Assembly: GCA_029204225.1 (NCBI GenBank)
Contig: CM055105.1
Span: forward strand, 14,933,132 to 14,997,131
Reading direction: 5' to 3'
DNA: 64,000 nucleotides
From: Diphasiastrum complanatum
Taxonomy: Eukaryota; Streptophyta; Lycopodiopsida; Lycopodiales; Lycopodiaceae
Positions 42,272 to 54,639 of this stretch are shown piece after piece. Each line of letters opens with the position of its first letter. The first letter of the stretch is position 1. A program made the translations under genes and the position numbers. A model generated the notes under the pieces. The model saw only the letters and a list, made by a program, of their open reading frames with translations. It did not search any database and had not been told where the DNA came from.

Positions 42272-45030
42272 TATTAATGTCTTTTCCATGCCAAAAGGCA
42301 TATAAGACTAGTAAATGTACATGTCAAGTATGTGGTAACCATAGGAGCATATGAAACGTCTCCAAAACAGTAACAAAAGTAGCAAATTTAGAGCTAAAGC
42401 TATGAACTGAAATATATGTGATGCTATAAGCTAAAAGTCATGAGTGAGGTATGATGCTATCATCTAGTCCTGTCTTGCTGATGCTGATGCTATAGAAGGA
42501 TGTAATACGGCCTGCGGCATGAAGGGCCACTGGTGGTCTCTGACGTCGTCTGGGAGGATGAAGAGGTCTCCTCGTGATAGGTCGAGTAGCTCGTGCTGCA
42601 ACATGGGTATGTGTGGGACGTTGTCTCTGATCTCTGTGGGCAAGTAGGTCATCATCATCATCATCGTCACCGTCATCAAATACTCGTCCTCTCCTCTGGA
42701 GAAGAAAGAAGTGATCTGAGGCTGAGAACCCTGACTCTGCTGGGCTGTATGATACAAATCCTATCGTAGTATAAACATCTCTCGTATCATGAGTGTCGCG
42801 CATCGAGAATCCTCATAAGCTATGAGCGATCGTAAGGTGACAGGTGTGTCACGGAACAAACGGTGGCATCTCCCTCTGATCTCGTAATATACCGGGCACC
42901 TAAAGATAAAGTGTTCCTCTGACTCCACCTCATCTAAAGAGCATAACTGGCAAATCTGCTTCTCTCGGGGTACCCTGGAATCTACGAGTCTCAATAGCCA
43001 ACTGATGTGATGATACACGGAGCTGTCCCAATGTAAATTTGAGGCAATGTGATAGTTTCGAGTCCAAATAATGTGGTAAGACTGGGAACCCTGCTATGTC
43101 AAGCTCAATAAAATGTGTCCAATAGTAGCCGGGTTTAATCCCAAGCTGTCGCCCCCAAGTACAGTCGAGATATGCCCGATATAAGATGCATCTGATATAT
43201 TGATGAGTACCTGAGGGGAGCTTTGTAATGGAGATACCAAATGACTCAAGGAGGAAATGGGATGCCTGAGAGAACCACGATAGTCGATAACCCTGGTCAT
43301 GAAGAAAGTGTGAGGACACAAGTGTTGTTTGTGTATATCTCATATCCTCATTGGGCAGAGCCTGGATTCTCTGAATGTATATGATAAGCTGGAACGCGCC
43401 ATATATCTGAATGGGTGGAACGACAAACTCTGCAAGAAGGATCTCATGTGGAACCGAGGGCTTCGCTCGAATCATACAAGCTAACATGGTGGTCTGCAAT
43501 CGTGAAATGCTGGCCCAATGTGATGAAGGGAGGCCGGTACACCATGTCTCTGTTGCATATAAGGCTGTGGGGGTGACAATAGTATCAAAGAGTCTACACT
43601 TGCTGCGAGCATCTCGGATGAGCTTCCTGAAGCAGAACTGCTCAAGCTAAACAAGAGAGGAACGCCCCTTCCCAAATCGGGTGGTGGCAGCCTGTCGCAT
43701 GCTGAAGGTAGGACCAGAAAGAGTATCCCCAAATAGGTATAAGAGGAAACTACCTCTAAGGCCTGTCCATCTAGGATGAGCTCCTGGCACTGCATGAAGG
43801 CTCGAGAAGTGTTGAAGACCATAACCTTGGTCTTCGCAGTGTTCACCCCCAACCCCCAACCCCCATCTAGTACAAAATCCCTGTAAACAATCCAGATGCC
43901 TCTGCAAACCCTCTCTGGTCGGGGATACTAGTACTACATCATCCACATAAAGGAGAATAGCAATCAGCTCTAACTCATCAATATACAATCCAAAGAGAAC
44001 CAGTGAAAGAGAGCACCCCTGTTTCACCCCAATGGTGCTCCAAATGTGATCAAATAGGCCACTGCTATGTCGAAAACATCCCAAGACCTTCTCATAAGGA
44101 GCCATCACTGCTAGAACAGTATCTATGGAGAAACCAAGGTCAGAAGTCTTTGAATGAGCAGGGAGCGTGGTACGAAATCGAAGGCTTTCCTGAAATCCAC
44201 AAAACAACAGTAAACCCTCTCTAACCTGTACTTAGCTTCCTCAATCAAAGCTCGAAGTGTAAAAATATGGTCAGTGGTAGAATAATGAGATCGGAAACCT
44301 GCCTGTCCCAATGCATGTGATCTCCGAGCTTCCGCCTCTGAACTCATTGCAGACTGGAGTATGGTACCATAGAGCTTCGTGAGAACATGTCCGATCATGA
44401 TGGTGCGGTAATTACCAAGAATCATGGGGTCACCATTTTTATGAATAGGGTGGATGATGTTGGTGCACCAGGATGAGGGGAAACCAGAGACAACGGCGGA
44501 ATTGAGGAGAGTGGCTAGTGTGGGAGCAAGGAGGTCGGAAGCATGGGTTAGGAGTTCAGATTCAAGGTCATCTTTATCTCTTGCTTTATGGGACTTCATT
44601 CTTTTGATGGCCGTAAGTACCATGTCATATGTGAAGAAGGTGAACTCAGAGGGGCGTGGGGAGATAGAGATGGGTGCGTCAGTGGATATGGTATATAGGT
44701 TGGTAGCGTAGTCGATCCATATGCGGAGGTCATCCAGGAGGGGTGGTGGAGCACGAGGGATAAACTCACGCCAAAAGGCGCCTGAAGAGGAACTGAAGAG
44801 AAGATCAACAAGACACGTTCCTTCGGAGTCATCATAGATACGCTTTTTTCGGCGGAGTGTGCGATGGTAAGAGCGCCTGGCGGGGAGGGGGAGATGAGGA
44901 TCGTGAGGGTGGGCATGGGTGACAAGCTGATGAAGAGAGCGACATTCAGCATCATATATAATCTCTTCTTAGTTAGATTTGTTTTTGGTCCTGTTGCTTT
45001 GATGGCATTGATCCATCTGATTTCCATCTT
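42269..45030 (-). pseudogene. Non-LTR retrotransposon (LINE) RT, 5'-truncated
   Basis: On the minus strand the RT reads AIKRMKSHKARDKDDLESEL, then SSWCTNIIHPIHKNGDPMIL, NYRTIMIGHVLTKLY, QAGFRSHYSTTDHIFTLR and CCFVDFRKAFDFVPR (motif A, near 44185). Next come GVKQGCSLSLVLFGLYIDEL, AILLYVDDVVLVSP (YVDD, near 43940) and NTAKTKVMVF. Downstream, near 42960, CQLCSLDEVESEEHFIFRCP is the C-terminal zinc-knuckle region (CCHC-like) typical of plant LINEs. Overlapping frames at 44623-44123, 44207-43647, 43852-43481, 43499-42930 and 43018-42761 show at least four frame changes. The endonuclease domain is absent (5' truncation near 45030). An Asp run (about 42650-42670) follows the zinc region. LINEs copy themselves by target-primed reverse transcription; this copy is dead. 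Confidence 0.92.
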
Positions 45031-45278
45031 ATGTGATGTACTAGTTCATCTTACATTAACAAAGCTTTCTTTCTTTCTCTCCCTCTCCCTCTCCCTCTCT
45101 CACGTCCATGTACGTACACATTTTTGTATGTTGTCTTTCTGTGTTCTTGAATATGTTCCTATGCTCCAAGACTACTTATTACATTCTTGGATGTACTGAT
45201 TGCATCATAAGTATTGTATTAAGTAGCTAACAACTATTTTAGAAGTAACTTTAGCTCTTCCAAATAGTAGATTTTACA

Positions 45279-45359
<81 letters not shown>
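45279..45359. repeat. Compound (TG)n(AG)n microsatellite
   Basis: (TG)12 at 45279-45302 passes directly into (GA)n to 45359. The same compound arrangement occurs at 52874-52971. Confidence 0.96.
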
Positions 45360-45361
<2 letters not shown>

Positions 45362-45503
45362 ACATGGTTCTCAGATCGTCTTTCAGACTGTCTACATCCT
45401 CGCGAGTAGCCATATTGGATGCCATGTTAACTAAGTTTGTCAAATGGGTTGTGATCAAATAGTTATCTCCACCAGGTTGTCCTTTTCCTCGCCCTCGACT
45501 CAT
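45360..45503 (-). pseudogene. Possible Gypsy gag N-terminus
   Basis: The minus-strand frame from ATG 45503 (MSRGRGKGQPGGDNYLITTH, then NLVNMASNMATREDVDSLKD) ends at a stop formed at the edge of the microsatellite. 'MATREDV..L' is the kind of wording seen at the start of plant Gypsy gag proteins. It is preceded by a possible acceptor (TTTTTGCTGCAG). The rest is replaced by the repeat. Confidence 0.35.
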
Positions 45504-47015
45504 TGCCCCAACTTTGCTGCAGCAAAAATCAAATTTTCAAATTAAAATAGACAAGGCAACATCTTCATCAACCGAAAGCATACTCTATGGTTGAAAGTAA
45601 CTTCTCAAAAGAAAGAATTAACTCCTTTACAGAAATAGTGATATGCTTTCTATTAGAGCATTGATGGAAAATGACGACATTTAGTCAAGAATTTACAACA
45701 CATAACATCGACAATAGCAATGCGATAAAGAAAAATCGGTAACGTGACAATTAGATGCATTGTATCTTTGATTTTCTTATAATTTATCGGAAGCGAGGCA
45801 AAAGTCAATGAAAGGGTGAAAATATGGCTATTTAATCTAATTTTGAGATAAAGAGTGGATCATAAATAGATGAAGAAGCTTACTATATAACAATACATAA
45901 GTCATTTTTAATCATGCTTGATTGCTTTCTACAATTCAAAAGCACAAACTTATTCAATACTCTTCATAAGAGCATCACAAACGATCTTGATCTCACAAGA
46001 TAAGTTGATCTCACAAAATAAGCCTCTTTATCATTCTTTTCAAGCAAAAGCTATGCCAATTCCTATTGTGCTATAATACCACCATACTAAGCCATTCAAC
46101 TCTAGAGGATGAGCATCACACATGATCTTAATCTCATAAGATAAGCTTATAAATTTGTATAAGAGAATAGTATCCAAGATTTTGAAGAAAATCCAACATC
46201 CCACTAATTTCTAGAGTTGAAAAAACAGAAACCTGCTCACCACAAATATTTCTCTACTGGCTGGCTGGAAAATGAACCACAGATTTGAGAAAAATACCAT
46301 GTCGGGATGCAATGTGAACTAGAAGCGGAAACATTCACAATGAAATCAAGTGATTAATGTTCTATGAACAATCACAAATTATGCATACAAGTGGAAGCAA
46401 AGTAGGATACCAATGGAGACAAATCTCTATACAAAGAATGTATGTACATAAGCATTGCCACTCTCTCTAGTCTCTCCAACCTCTTCAAGCTCTTCCTCCC
46501 CTCTTCAGCAGAAAGAGGGCACCTATTTATACTAGTAGAGATAGAGAAATCCAAAGGCCAATGGTTCCCTATGTGGAATATCCAAAAGCCAACAGCCAAG
46601 AGCCATGTGTTACATAGGAGTTACAAAAGCAAATGAAAAGCCTTGGCATTGGACAGCCAAGTGCTAATTGGAGAAGAAGGCCACTTGCCCCATGGACCTC
46701 CCATTATGAGTTGGGCCCCTCCAAACTTGAGTACATGGACCAAAAGTAAAAAAATGCTCCTTGGGTCCTCAAAACCATATACATTGCCCCAACTTCATTA
46801 AATATGGCATTAACCCCATGAAGTCACGCAATCCAAGCCTATTGAAAGCTCTATACTCGCCATACTATCTCTGGAGAAGATTCCACCCAGGGAGAAAATA
46901 AACTTTGATGACCCCTGACAGCCGTCCAAGGTGTACCTTTTGGTACCTCGACTTTGCAGTCAAAGCATCAATAGAGGAATCTCCATTAAAAGACAAATAG
47001 TGACTTCTAACAACT
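45504..47015. other. Non-coding stretch
   Basis: AT-rich with no gene recognised. 45990-46170 holds two loosely similar copies of 'GATCTTGATCTCACAAGATAAG'. ORFs at 46442 and 46599 overlap on opposite strands in CT-rich sequence and are unlikely to be real. Confidence 0.45.
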
Positions 47016-47019
47016 TTTA

Positions 47020-48310
47020 CTTTCATTTGCAACAGTGGTAGATCTAGAGATTCATCAGATGGATGTACAAACAACATTTTTACATGGTGTTATCAAAGAA
47101 GACATTTATATGTCTCAACCCGAAGGCTACGAGTTGGAGGGAAACACCCATTAGGTATGCAAACTTCAAAAAGCTCTCTATGGGCTTAAACAATCGTCTT
47201 GTGCATGGTTTCATCAAATCAACGAATTCTTTATTCAACAAGGGTTTATACCAAGTTCAGTTGATTGTAATGTCTACTACAAATCAGTGAGTTTATTTTT
47301 CGTTATGATTACATTATATGTTGACGACACATTACCTTTAAGTAATGACATTCGAATGCTGAAGAATGTCAAAAAGATGTTATCGAATGAATTTGATATG
47401 ACAGATTTAGGGGAGGCCCATTTTTGCCTTTGTATACAGATTTTCAGAGATTGTAATCATAGATTGATTTACATCAGTCAGCAAAGGTACATTCGTAACC
47501 TATTATTCAAACATCAAATGGCCGACTGTAAACCAACCAAAACTCCAATGGATCCAGGTTCAAAATATTCAAAGGACCAATGTCCCCAATCATTTGAAGA
47601 AGTTGAACAAATGAAACAATATCCTTATCATGTATGCCATGATATGTACTAGACCTGACCTTGCTTATTCAGTTAGTACACTAAGCCAATACATGTCGAA
47701 TCAAGGTTTCATTCATTGAAAAGCTCTACTTAGAGTTCTTCGATATTTACAGTTGACATAAAATTATTGCATTTGTTATGGTGGAAATTTGAATGATTAT
47801 TCGATACCATGTTAATCTTCTTCAAGGTTTTACAGATGCAGATTGGGCTGGAGATGTTGATAGGAGAAAGTCGACATCAAGATATGTCTTTGTATTCAAC
47901 AAAGGTCCTAGCTTTTGGAACAACAAGAAGTAGAATTCGACTACATTATGTTCTCGACAGAGGCCGAATACATTGTCGTCGCACATGCTACAAAAGAAGC
48001 CATCTGGTTAAGGCGTCTATTGTCAGACATCAATCTTAGTCAGTTACAAGCCCCCCCTCCCCCCGTCTTTTGCGACAATTAGAGTACAATTGCTTTATCT
48101 GTTAATCCTAGGTATCATTCCTGGAGCAAGCACATTCAGATAAAGTATCATTTCGTCAGAGACAAAGTACTCAAAAGGGAGATTATTCAAATCTTTTGCA
48201 AAACAAAGTTCATGACAGCGGATATATTTATTAAAGCATTATCGTTAGACAATCATTCTAAGTTTAGCAATATGCTCAACTTAATACCCCAATTTTTATG
48301 AGTTCACATT
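47020..48310 (+). pseudogene. Copia family A RT-RNase H remnant
   Basis: Starts inside RT (about 47040: DLEIHQMDVQTTFLHG), then KEDIYMSQPEGYELEG, KLQKALYGLKQSSCAWFHQI, the polymerase box ITLYVDDTLPLSND (47315), SNEFDMTDLGEAHFCLCIQI and CKPTKTPMDP. After a frame change at 47640 it reads CTRPDLAYSVSTLSQYMS, later FSTEAEYIVVAHATKEAIWL and SKHIQIKYHFVRDKVLKREI, then TADIFIKAL. It leads into a purine tract (AAGGCGGAG, 48311-48319) and the LTR. Closest in the window to the RT at 11.5 kb. Confidence 0.92.
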
Positions 48311-48319
48311 AAGGCGGAG

Positions 48320-48930
48320 TGTTGGATTTCATTCCTTAGATTATTTTGTAATGTGGAACTACTCTGCAGTTTTATACACATTGTTGAGACAATGTCGAAG
48401 GATTTGAGACCGTCTGCAGAAATACATCTATTGTCGACACAATGTTGAATAGACCTAAAATGATCATTTGAGGGTTCAAAAATAACAACTTCAGCAAATT
48501 TGATTGTGGAGTCTTATCCATTACATATTTCGGGTCCAATCCCATATCTCCACATGGTACTTAACGGCGCATTCCGTTAGGGCTGTGCCATCAACAACTA
48601 TAAATAGATCAGTAGATTAGTTCATTTTCTTCATCAGCAAAGTTGAATCAAGCAAGTTGAAGCTTCACTAGGAGTATTTTTCTTCTCCGCTCTCTCTATT
48701 CCACCATATGCATAGATTGATCATCAATAAGCTATCGCTATTACAGTTTGTGTAAAAGCGTAATTTATAGCAGAATTAGATGCGCTATTATCATAGTGCA
48801 ATCAGAGTAAACAATAGATGTATTTTTCATCATTCAGCAGTACATACTGCATTCGACAATTCGACACATGACTTGTTTTGTTCTACTCTTTCTATTATTC
48901 ATGCTAGTATGATCTGAGTTCCGATAATTG
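48320..48930 (+). repeat. Copia family A 3' LTR
   Basis: Starts TGTTGGATTTC directly after the purine tract. It contains a probable TATA box CTATAAATAG (48598-48607) as in the LTR at 33.4 kb, and ends near AGTTCCGATA. It lacks the minisatellite seen in other copies. Confidence 0.75.
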
Positions 48931-48956
48931 GCAATGAAGCGATGTTTCTCTATCAC

Positions 48957-50080
48957 TCATTTTTCGCACTTGTGAATGATAATAAGTTGTTTATGGTAGT
49001 ATCGAAATAGTTTTGTTATTACATTAACTATTGTTCCTACAGTCGAACCATCATTGTCGCTTATTTTTCCAACACATACAACCCCTTTACCTTTGGGGGC
49101 CCCTGCATCCTTTCCCTTTTGGTCAACCCGAGCTTGCCATTGACTAGTTTTAGGCGACAACATTGAAGGACGCTGACCCTTTTGGGCATGGGCATTCGAA
49201 TGCCCATACAACCCCTGTACCTTTAGGGGCCCCTGCACCCTTTCTCTTTTGGTCACCCCGAGCTTGCCACTGACTAGTTTGACCTTCAAACTTTCTCTTC
49301 TTGTTCCACTTGCCCTTGCGTCCCCAAGGTTGTTGACCACCTATAGCAGCTATCGCAATAGGATCCGGGCCTCTTTTTCCACCTTCATAATACAAAGACA
49401 TATGTACGGCTCCCCGCAAATCATGAGGCTGCTCCTTCCTCACCAAAGGGCAAATACTCTCTCGAAGTCCCTCCAGAAAGTGACACATTTTGCATGTACA
49501 TAGGAACTTCCTGAGGAATGCGTAAAAAAGCCTCTCAATACTTGTCTACATAATCCTGCACGCTCAAGTTACCTTGCTTCAAATAAGTCCATTGCTGCAT
49601 GACTCTATTATTTTCATCCCATTTTTTGAAATGCCTCCCATGAGGTTGGAACTAGGTCATCCCTTTCCACCTTCCTCCACCACCTTTGTGCTGACTCTTG
49701 AAAACGATATGTGGCTTCAACAATCATCACAGTTTCATCATCTATGCCACACATCTAGAATGCTTTCTCCCATTTTTGCAATCAATTCTCATGGCATCTG
49801 TGGTCCTCATAGATACTGCTCTAGTGAACTTCGGAGGTTTTAGATCCTTGATAGTCGGTAGCTTCCTCTTTTGAAATCCCAACCCAGCTTCATGGCCCGT
49901 TGACAATGTTCTTTCAGCTTCCACGGCCATACCATTGATCCTTTCTGGTTCCTGTGGAGATTTATTAGCCTTAAGCTGATGTAGAATTGTTGCAGAACAA
50001 GCTTCTTAGCATCCACCTTACAACACACTGCATCCAATCTCTGAGAATCTTGGCTAGGTTCTCCAAGTTGAGACATATTG
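48957..50080 (-). pseudogene. Ty3/Gypsy gag remnant
   Basis: Minus-strand translation from ATG 50076 (MSQLGEPSQDSQRLDAVCCK) passes through several broken frames with 'TYRFQESA..WW' and 'FKKWDE' like pieces. It reaches FYAFLRKFLCTCKMCHFLEG, then LRESICPLVRKEQPHDLRGA and VHMSLYYEGGKRG, the conserved end of Gypsy-type retrotrans_gag ('KF..GL...IR..V....P.....A...A...E'). After it a Gly/Lys/Gln-rich segment with SQWQARGDQKRKGAGAPKG occurs twice (about 49150-49270 and 49040-49130), a small tandem duplication. No zinc knuckle or pol follows. Confidence 0.72.
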
Positions 50081-50089
50081 TCGATTATA

Positions 50090-51370
50090 AGAAGAAAACA
50101 GCAAATAACAGCCCTTGTGAACTAGTTGATTACTGATTACAACACTTTGAAAGGTCTGAATTTTTGAAAATCAGCCTTTTGCAAGTCAGAATTGATGTAA
50201 GACAAGCTCAGCAAACTACTGCAGTAGAAGGCAAGTTGTAAAGGTGTTGAGATTCTGCAAAAAACAGCAAACCGGACCCCGACAAGGATAACGATGGAGC
50301 ATTGGACAACGCTCAGTTGTCAAATGAACATGAACATGCAATCCTTCATGCAAGCATGATTTCTTGTTCTTATAGGAACTTCCTCAAGAACACAACTAAA
50401 CTCACATTCATCATCTTCTTTGCTCTCCACACAATCATGAATGCACTAGTTTCTCTCTTCCTATAGAATTCTCGTACTCCATTTGTTGGACGTCGAATAG
50501 CTTTCCCCTCCATACTAGACAAATTTACCTTTACACATAATAGCAACATGGTATGTAACTTGAGTACACCCCATATCCACTATAAAATTTCACCACCAAG
50601 CAGAAACTCTATGTAACTTGAGTACACCCCATATCCTATGATTTTAAATTTCTCCCTCACTGAAAAAATAAGACGCATGATTTCTGAGTCATTAGGATTC
50701 ATCAATAGAAGTTATGTGCATAGCATATAGGAAATTCTTGGTATAGAGTATTTCTCAATTGGGAAATAGACTCGGTTGTTAGTAATTGTATCCCAGAGCA
50801 TGCAATTTGGATGACAAGACCTAACTATTCCAAGAATGACAATTGAGTTCATATGGTTTGTTACAATGGAAAGAGGGCTCACATCATTTTAAGCATGCAT
50901 TTTTGAAATTCCACATCCATGGTTCAACCTTAACTACCCTCGAATTGAGATTATCAACCATGATTAACTATAGGGAATCCAATAAAAAAAACTTAACTTG
51001 TTTATATCGAAACATAGATACAGGAAACAATAGGATAGATGATCTAGAATTTTACATAGCAACTTGCATTAGGTCCATGACAAAGAGAGAGGCAAATGGT
51101 GTCCAATCATTTGTATCACAAGCCGCCGATCAAATGATGAAGTACCAACCCAAATTTTTAACTATTACAAGATCAGCATAGCTTGACTGAACAATACAAC
51201 ATTAATTAGCGTCGAGCTATGTCTGGTGTGGTGTAGCACGCCTGGATTGAGATTGCCCACCCAGGTTTGTTTCCCTGCCCATGCATGGCACGATACAAGG
51301 AAAAGAAATACAATGCATAAGACTAAAACAACATATTCACAAATGCAATGCTCAGACTTGAAGATTGTAG
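50090..51370. other. Non-coding stretch
   Basis: No gene supported. The frame 50843-51181 is 112 codons but has only a TTG start and no known motif. A phrase of about 38 bp, beginning 'ATGTAACTTGAGTACACCCC', appears twice at 50553-50640. Confidence 0.45.
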
Positions 51371-51380
51371 GGCAGAATTA

Positions 51381-51893
51381 CTAGTTTGAATATGCTTGCC
51401 TTGCATCTTCCCAGGCTTTCTGCATGAGTAAGGCACTCTTGTGCGCAGAGCTATTGGCATGTGTCGACAATGCGCTTGGTTGAAAATTAGTGCTGCCTTC
51501 TTTCCTGAACGCATTCCTCGTTGTGGTGTGCCCATGAGCTTCACAAACTGTGCAAAACATGCGCTCCTCTCCGTTCACATTCCTCACAAACGCCCATGAA
51601 TGCAGTTCTTGCCACTTTTCCCTCCATAGACGCGGCCCTCGGAAGCGCTTCTTCTTTGGCTGCATGTCCTCAAGCTGCGCACCATCAACATGAGCATACA
51701 ATGTTACCACGTCCATTTGACTTCGAAATTCATGAGCACCTTCCTCGCCTTCCTGCATATGATCATCGTCTTTGTCAATCCCCTCCTCACTAGCATCTCC
51801 ATGTATTCCTGGATGATCACCTGCTTCCATATGAAGAGCATGATGGCTCAGAAGCGTGGCATTGCCCACGATGCCCTCGTAATTGTCCATCAT
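51381..51893 (-). CDS. TTF/BED-like zinc-finger protein (hAT transposase N-terminus type)
   Basis: ATG at 51893 (two adjacent Met), 170 residues, intact to TAG at 51381. Residues ~1-90 are acidic and His-rich, followed by a basic patch PKKKRFRGPRLWREKW. The domain from about 95 to 165 reads ELHSWAFVRNVNGEERMFCT, then VCEAHGHTTTRNAFRKEGST, NFQPSALSTHANSSAHKSAL. The layout 'W......ERMFC..C......N.F..GS..F....L..H..S..HK.A' is that of the zinc finger preceding hAT-type transposases and their domesticated relatives (ZNF862/KIAA1586 type), where C-C-H-H bind zinc and DNA. No transposase domain follows on this strand, so it is a single-domain gene, a first exon, or a truncated element. Unlike its surroundings it has no stops. 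Confidence 0.6.
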   Translation of the reverse strand: MMDNYEGIVGNATLLSHHALHMEAGDHPGIHGDASEEGIDKDDDHMQEGEEGAHEFRSQMDVVTLYAHVDGAQLEDMQPKKKRFRGPRLWREKWQELHSWAFVRNVNGEERMFCTVCEAHGHTTTRNAFRKEGSTNFQPSALSTHANSSAHKSALLMQKAWEDARQAYSN

Positions 51894-51894
51894 T

Positions 51895-53538
<1,644 letters not shown>

Positions 53539-53544
53539 ATCGAT

Positions 53545-54530
53545 TGAAGAAGTTTTACTCACAAAGCATTGCTAGCTTATGAAACAAAACCTGCAAAAAT
53601 ACACGGAAACTGCCCACAGACAGAAACTGTAAACGACCGCAACCGCAATGCAAACGGTTTCAACGAAAGCAACCACAACGCAACCGCAATGCTTGAGCTT
53701 AAGGTCCATTACGAAGTCGAACTAAATTGAACGCAACCGCAACCGCAACGCACTACAAGAGTCAACGTTACGATTATAAGCGAAGACCAAAGAAACACAA
53801 CCACACCGAAGGCAACCGTAGTGCAAAGCAACAAAGGCAACGAAGGTCATCGCAACCGCAACCGCAATGCAAGATGCACCGCAAACCGCAACACTCCAGC
53901 CTATGGTCCATTGCGAAACCGAAGGTCAACACTTATGATCAAGAAGCGAAGACCACAGCTCACAACATGAAGCCGCCAAGACACCGCAAAATGAAACTTG
54001 CAGTCGCCTGCGAAGTAAACCAAAGGCAGTCGCCAAGCTGGAGCTTGTAGTCACCTACGAAGCAAATCGAAGGCAATCCACGGAGGAAGCTAATGCTATT
54101 TGCACATCTTGCCCCTTGTGTATAATCTTGAATGCTTTATGCTTGTTCACTATCATTACACATTTAGCTGTTATTAAGTTTTTCGCACATAGACTCGCTT
54201 CAATCAATGTATGAAAAACAATATTAGATAGATAGTGTCCATCTAAAGTTTGAAAGAGGATAGATCTCAGTTAGCAGCAATGTCTATGGCTGAGAGTTCA
54301 TCTCTATCTAAGCTTAGAGGAGAAGGACAAGAGCGCCGCAAAACCACCACAAAGATTGCGTTTGCGGTCGCATTTTCGTTCCCTTCCTAGAATCCATGAC
54401 AGAGGACATTATCTAACATCCCATCAGTGGATTCAGACACAGAGCCTTTCATATCCTCATTCAGATTCCACCAATGGTATCAAAGCATGAGGTTGAAAAG
54501 TGTCTCATCTCCTTTGTGTAGATTCCATCA
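53545..54530 (+). repeat. Left LTR of the family C element, rich in CCGCAA
   Basis: Starts TG and ends CA. From about 53625 to 54060 it is built from CAACCGCAA and related words (CCGCAA hexamers, both exact and diverged), mixed with TACGAAG.. phrases. Near its end, at 54475-54486, it contains TGGTATCAAAGC, a copy of the primer-binding site, about 55 bp before the true one. The right LTR has the same internal copy at 57407-57418. Confidence 0.85.
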
Positions 54531-54531
54531 G

Positions 54532-54543
54532 TGGTATCAGAGC
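54532..54543 (+). promoter_or_regulatory. Primer-binding site of the family C element
   Basis: TGGTATCAGAGC, one base after the left LTR. A third similar string (GAGTATCAGAGCACC, about 54556) follows within 25 bp. Confidence 0.88.
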
Positions 54544-54639
54544 ATGCTCGATTAGAGTATCAGAGCACCAAGGTTTTATCAAACCAAGGTCATTCAGAAC
54601 AAAAGAGCCTCATTCAAGCTGAAAAGTTGTATACAACAA

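Noticed and set aside
42160-42354. ORF with a long (RE)n run crossing the AG repeat at 42.2 kb
   Set aside because: It is just the microsatellite translated; its flanks are LINE 3' UTR and non-coding DNA, unlike the RNase H case at 61.5 kb.
50843-51181. 112-codon plus ORF
   Set aside because: TTG start, no known motif, AT-rich; the surrounding DNA shows no gene structure.
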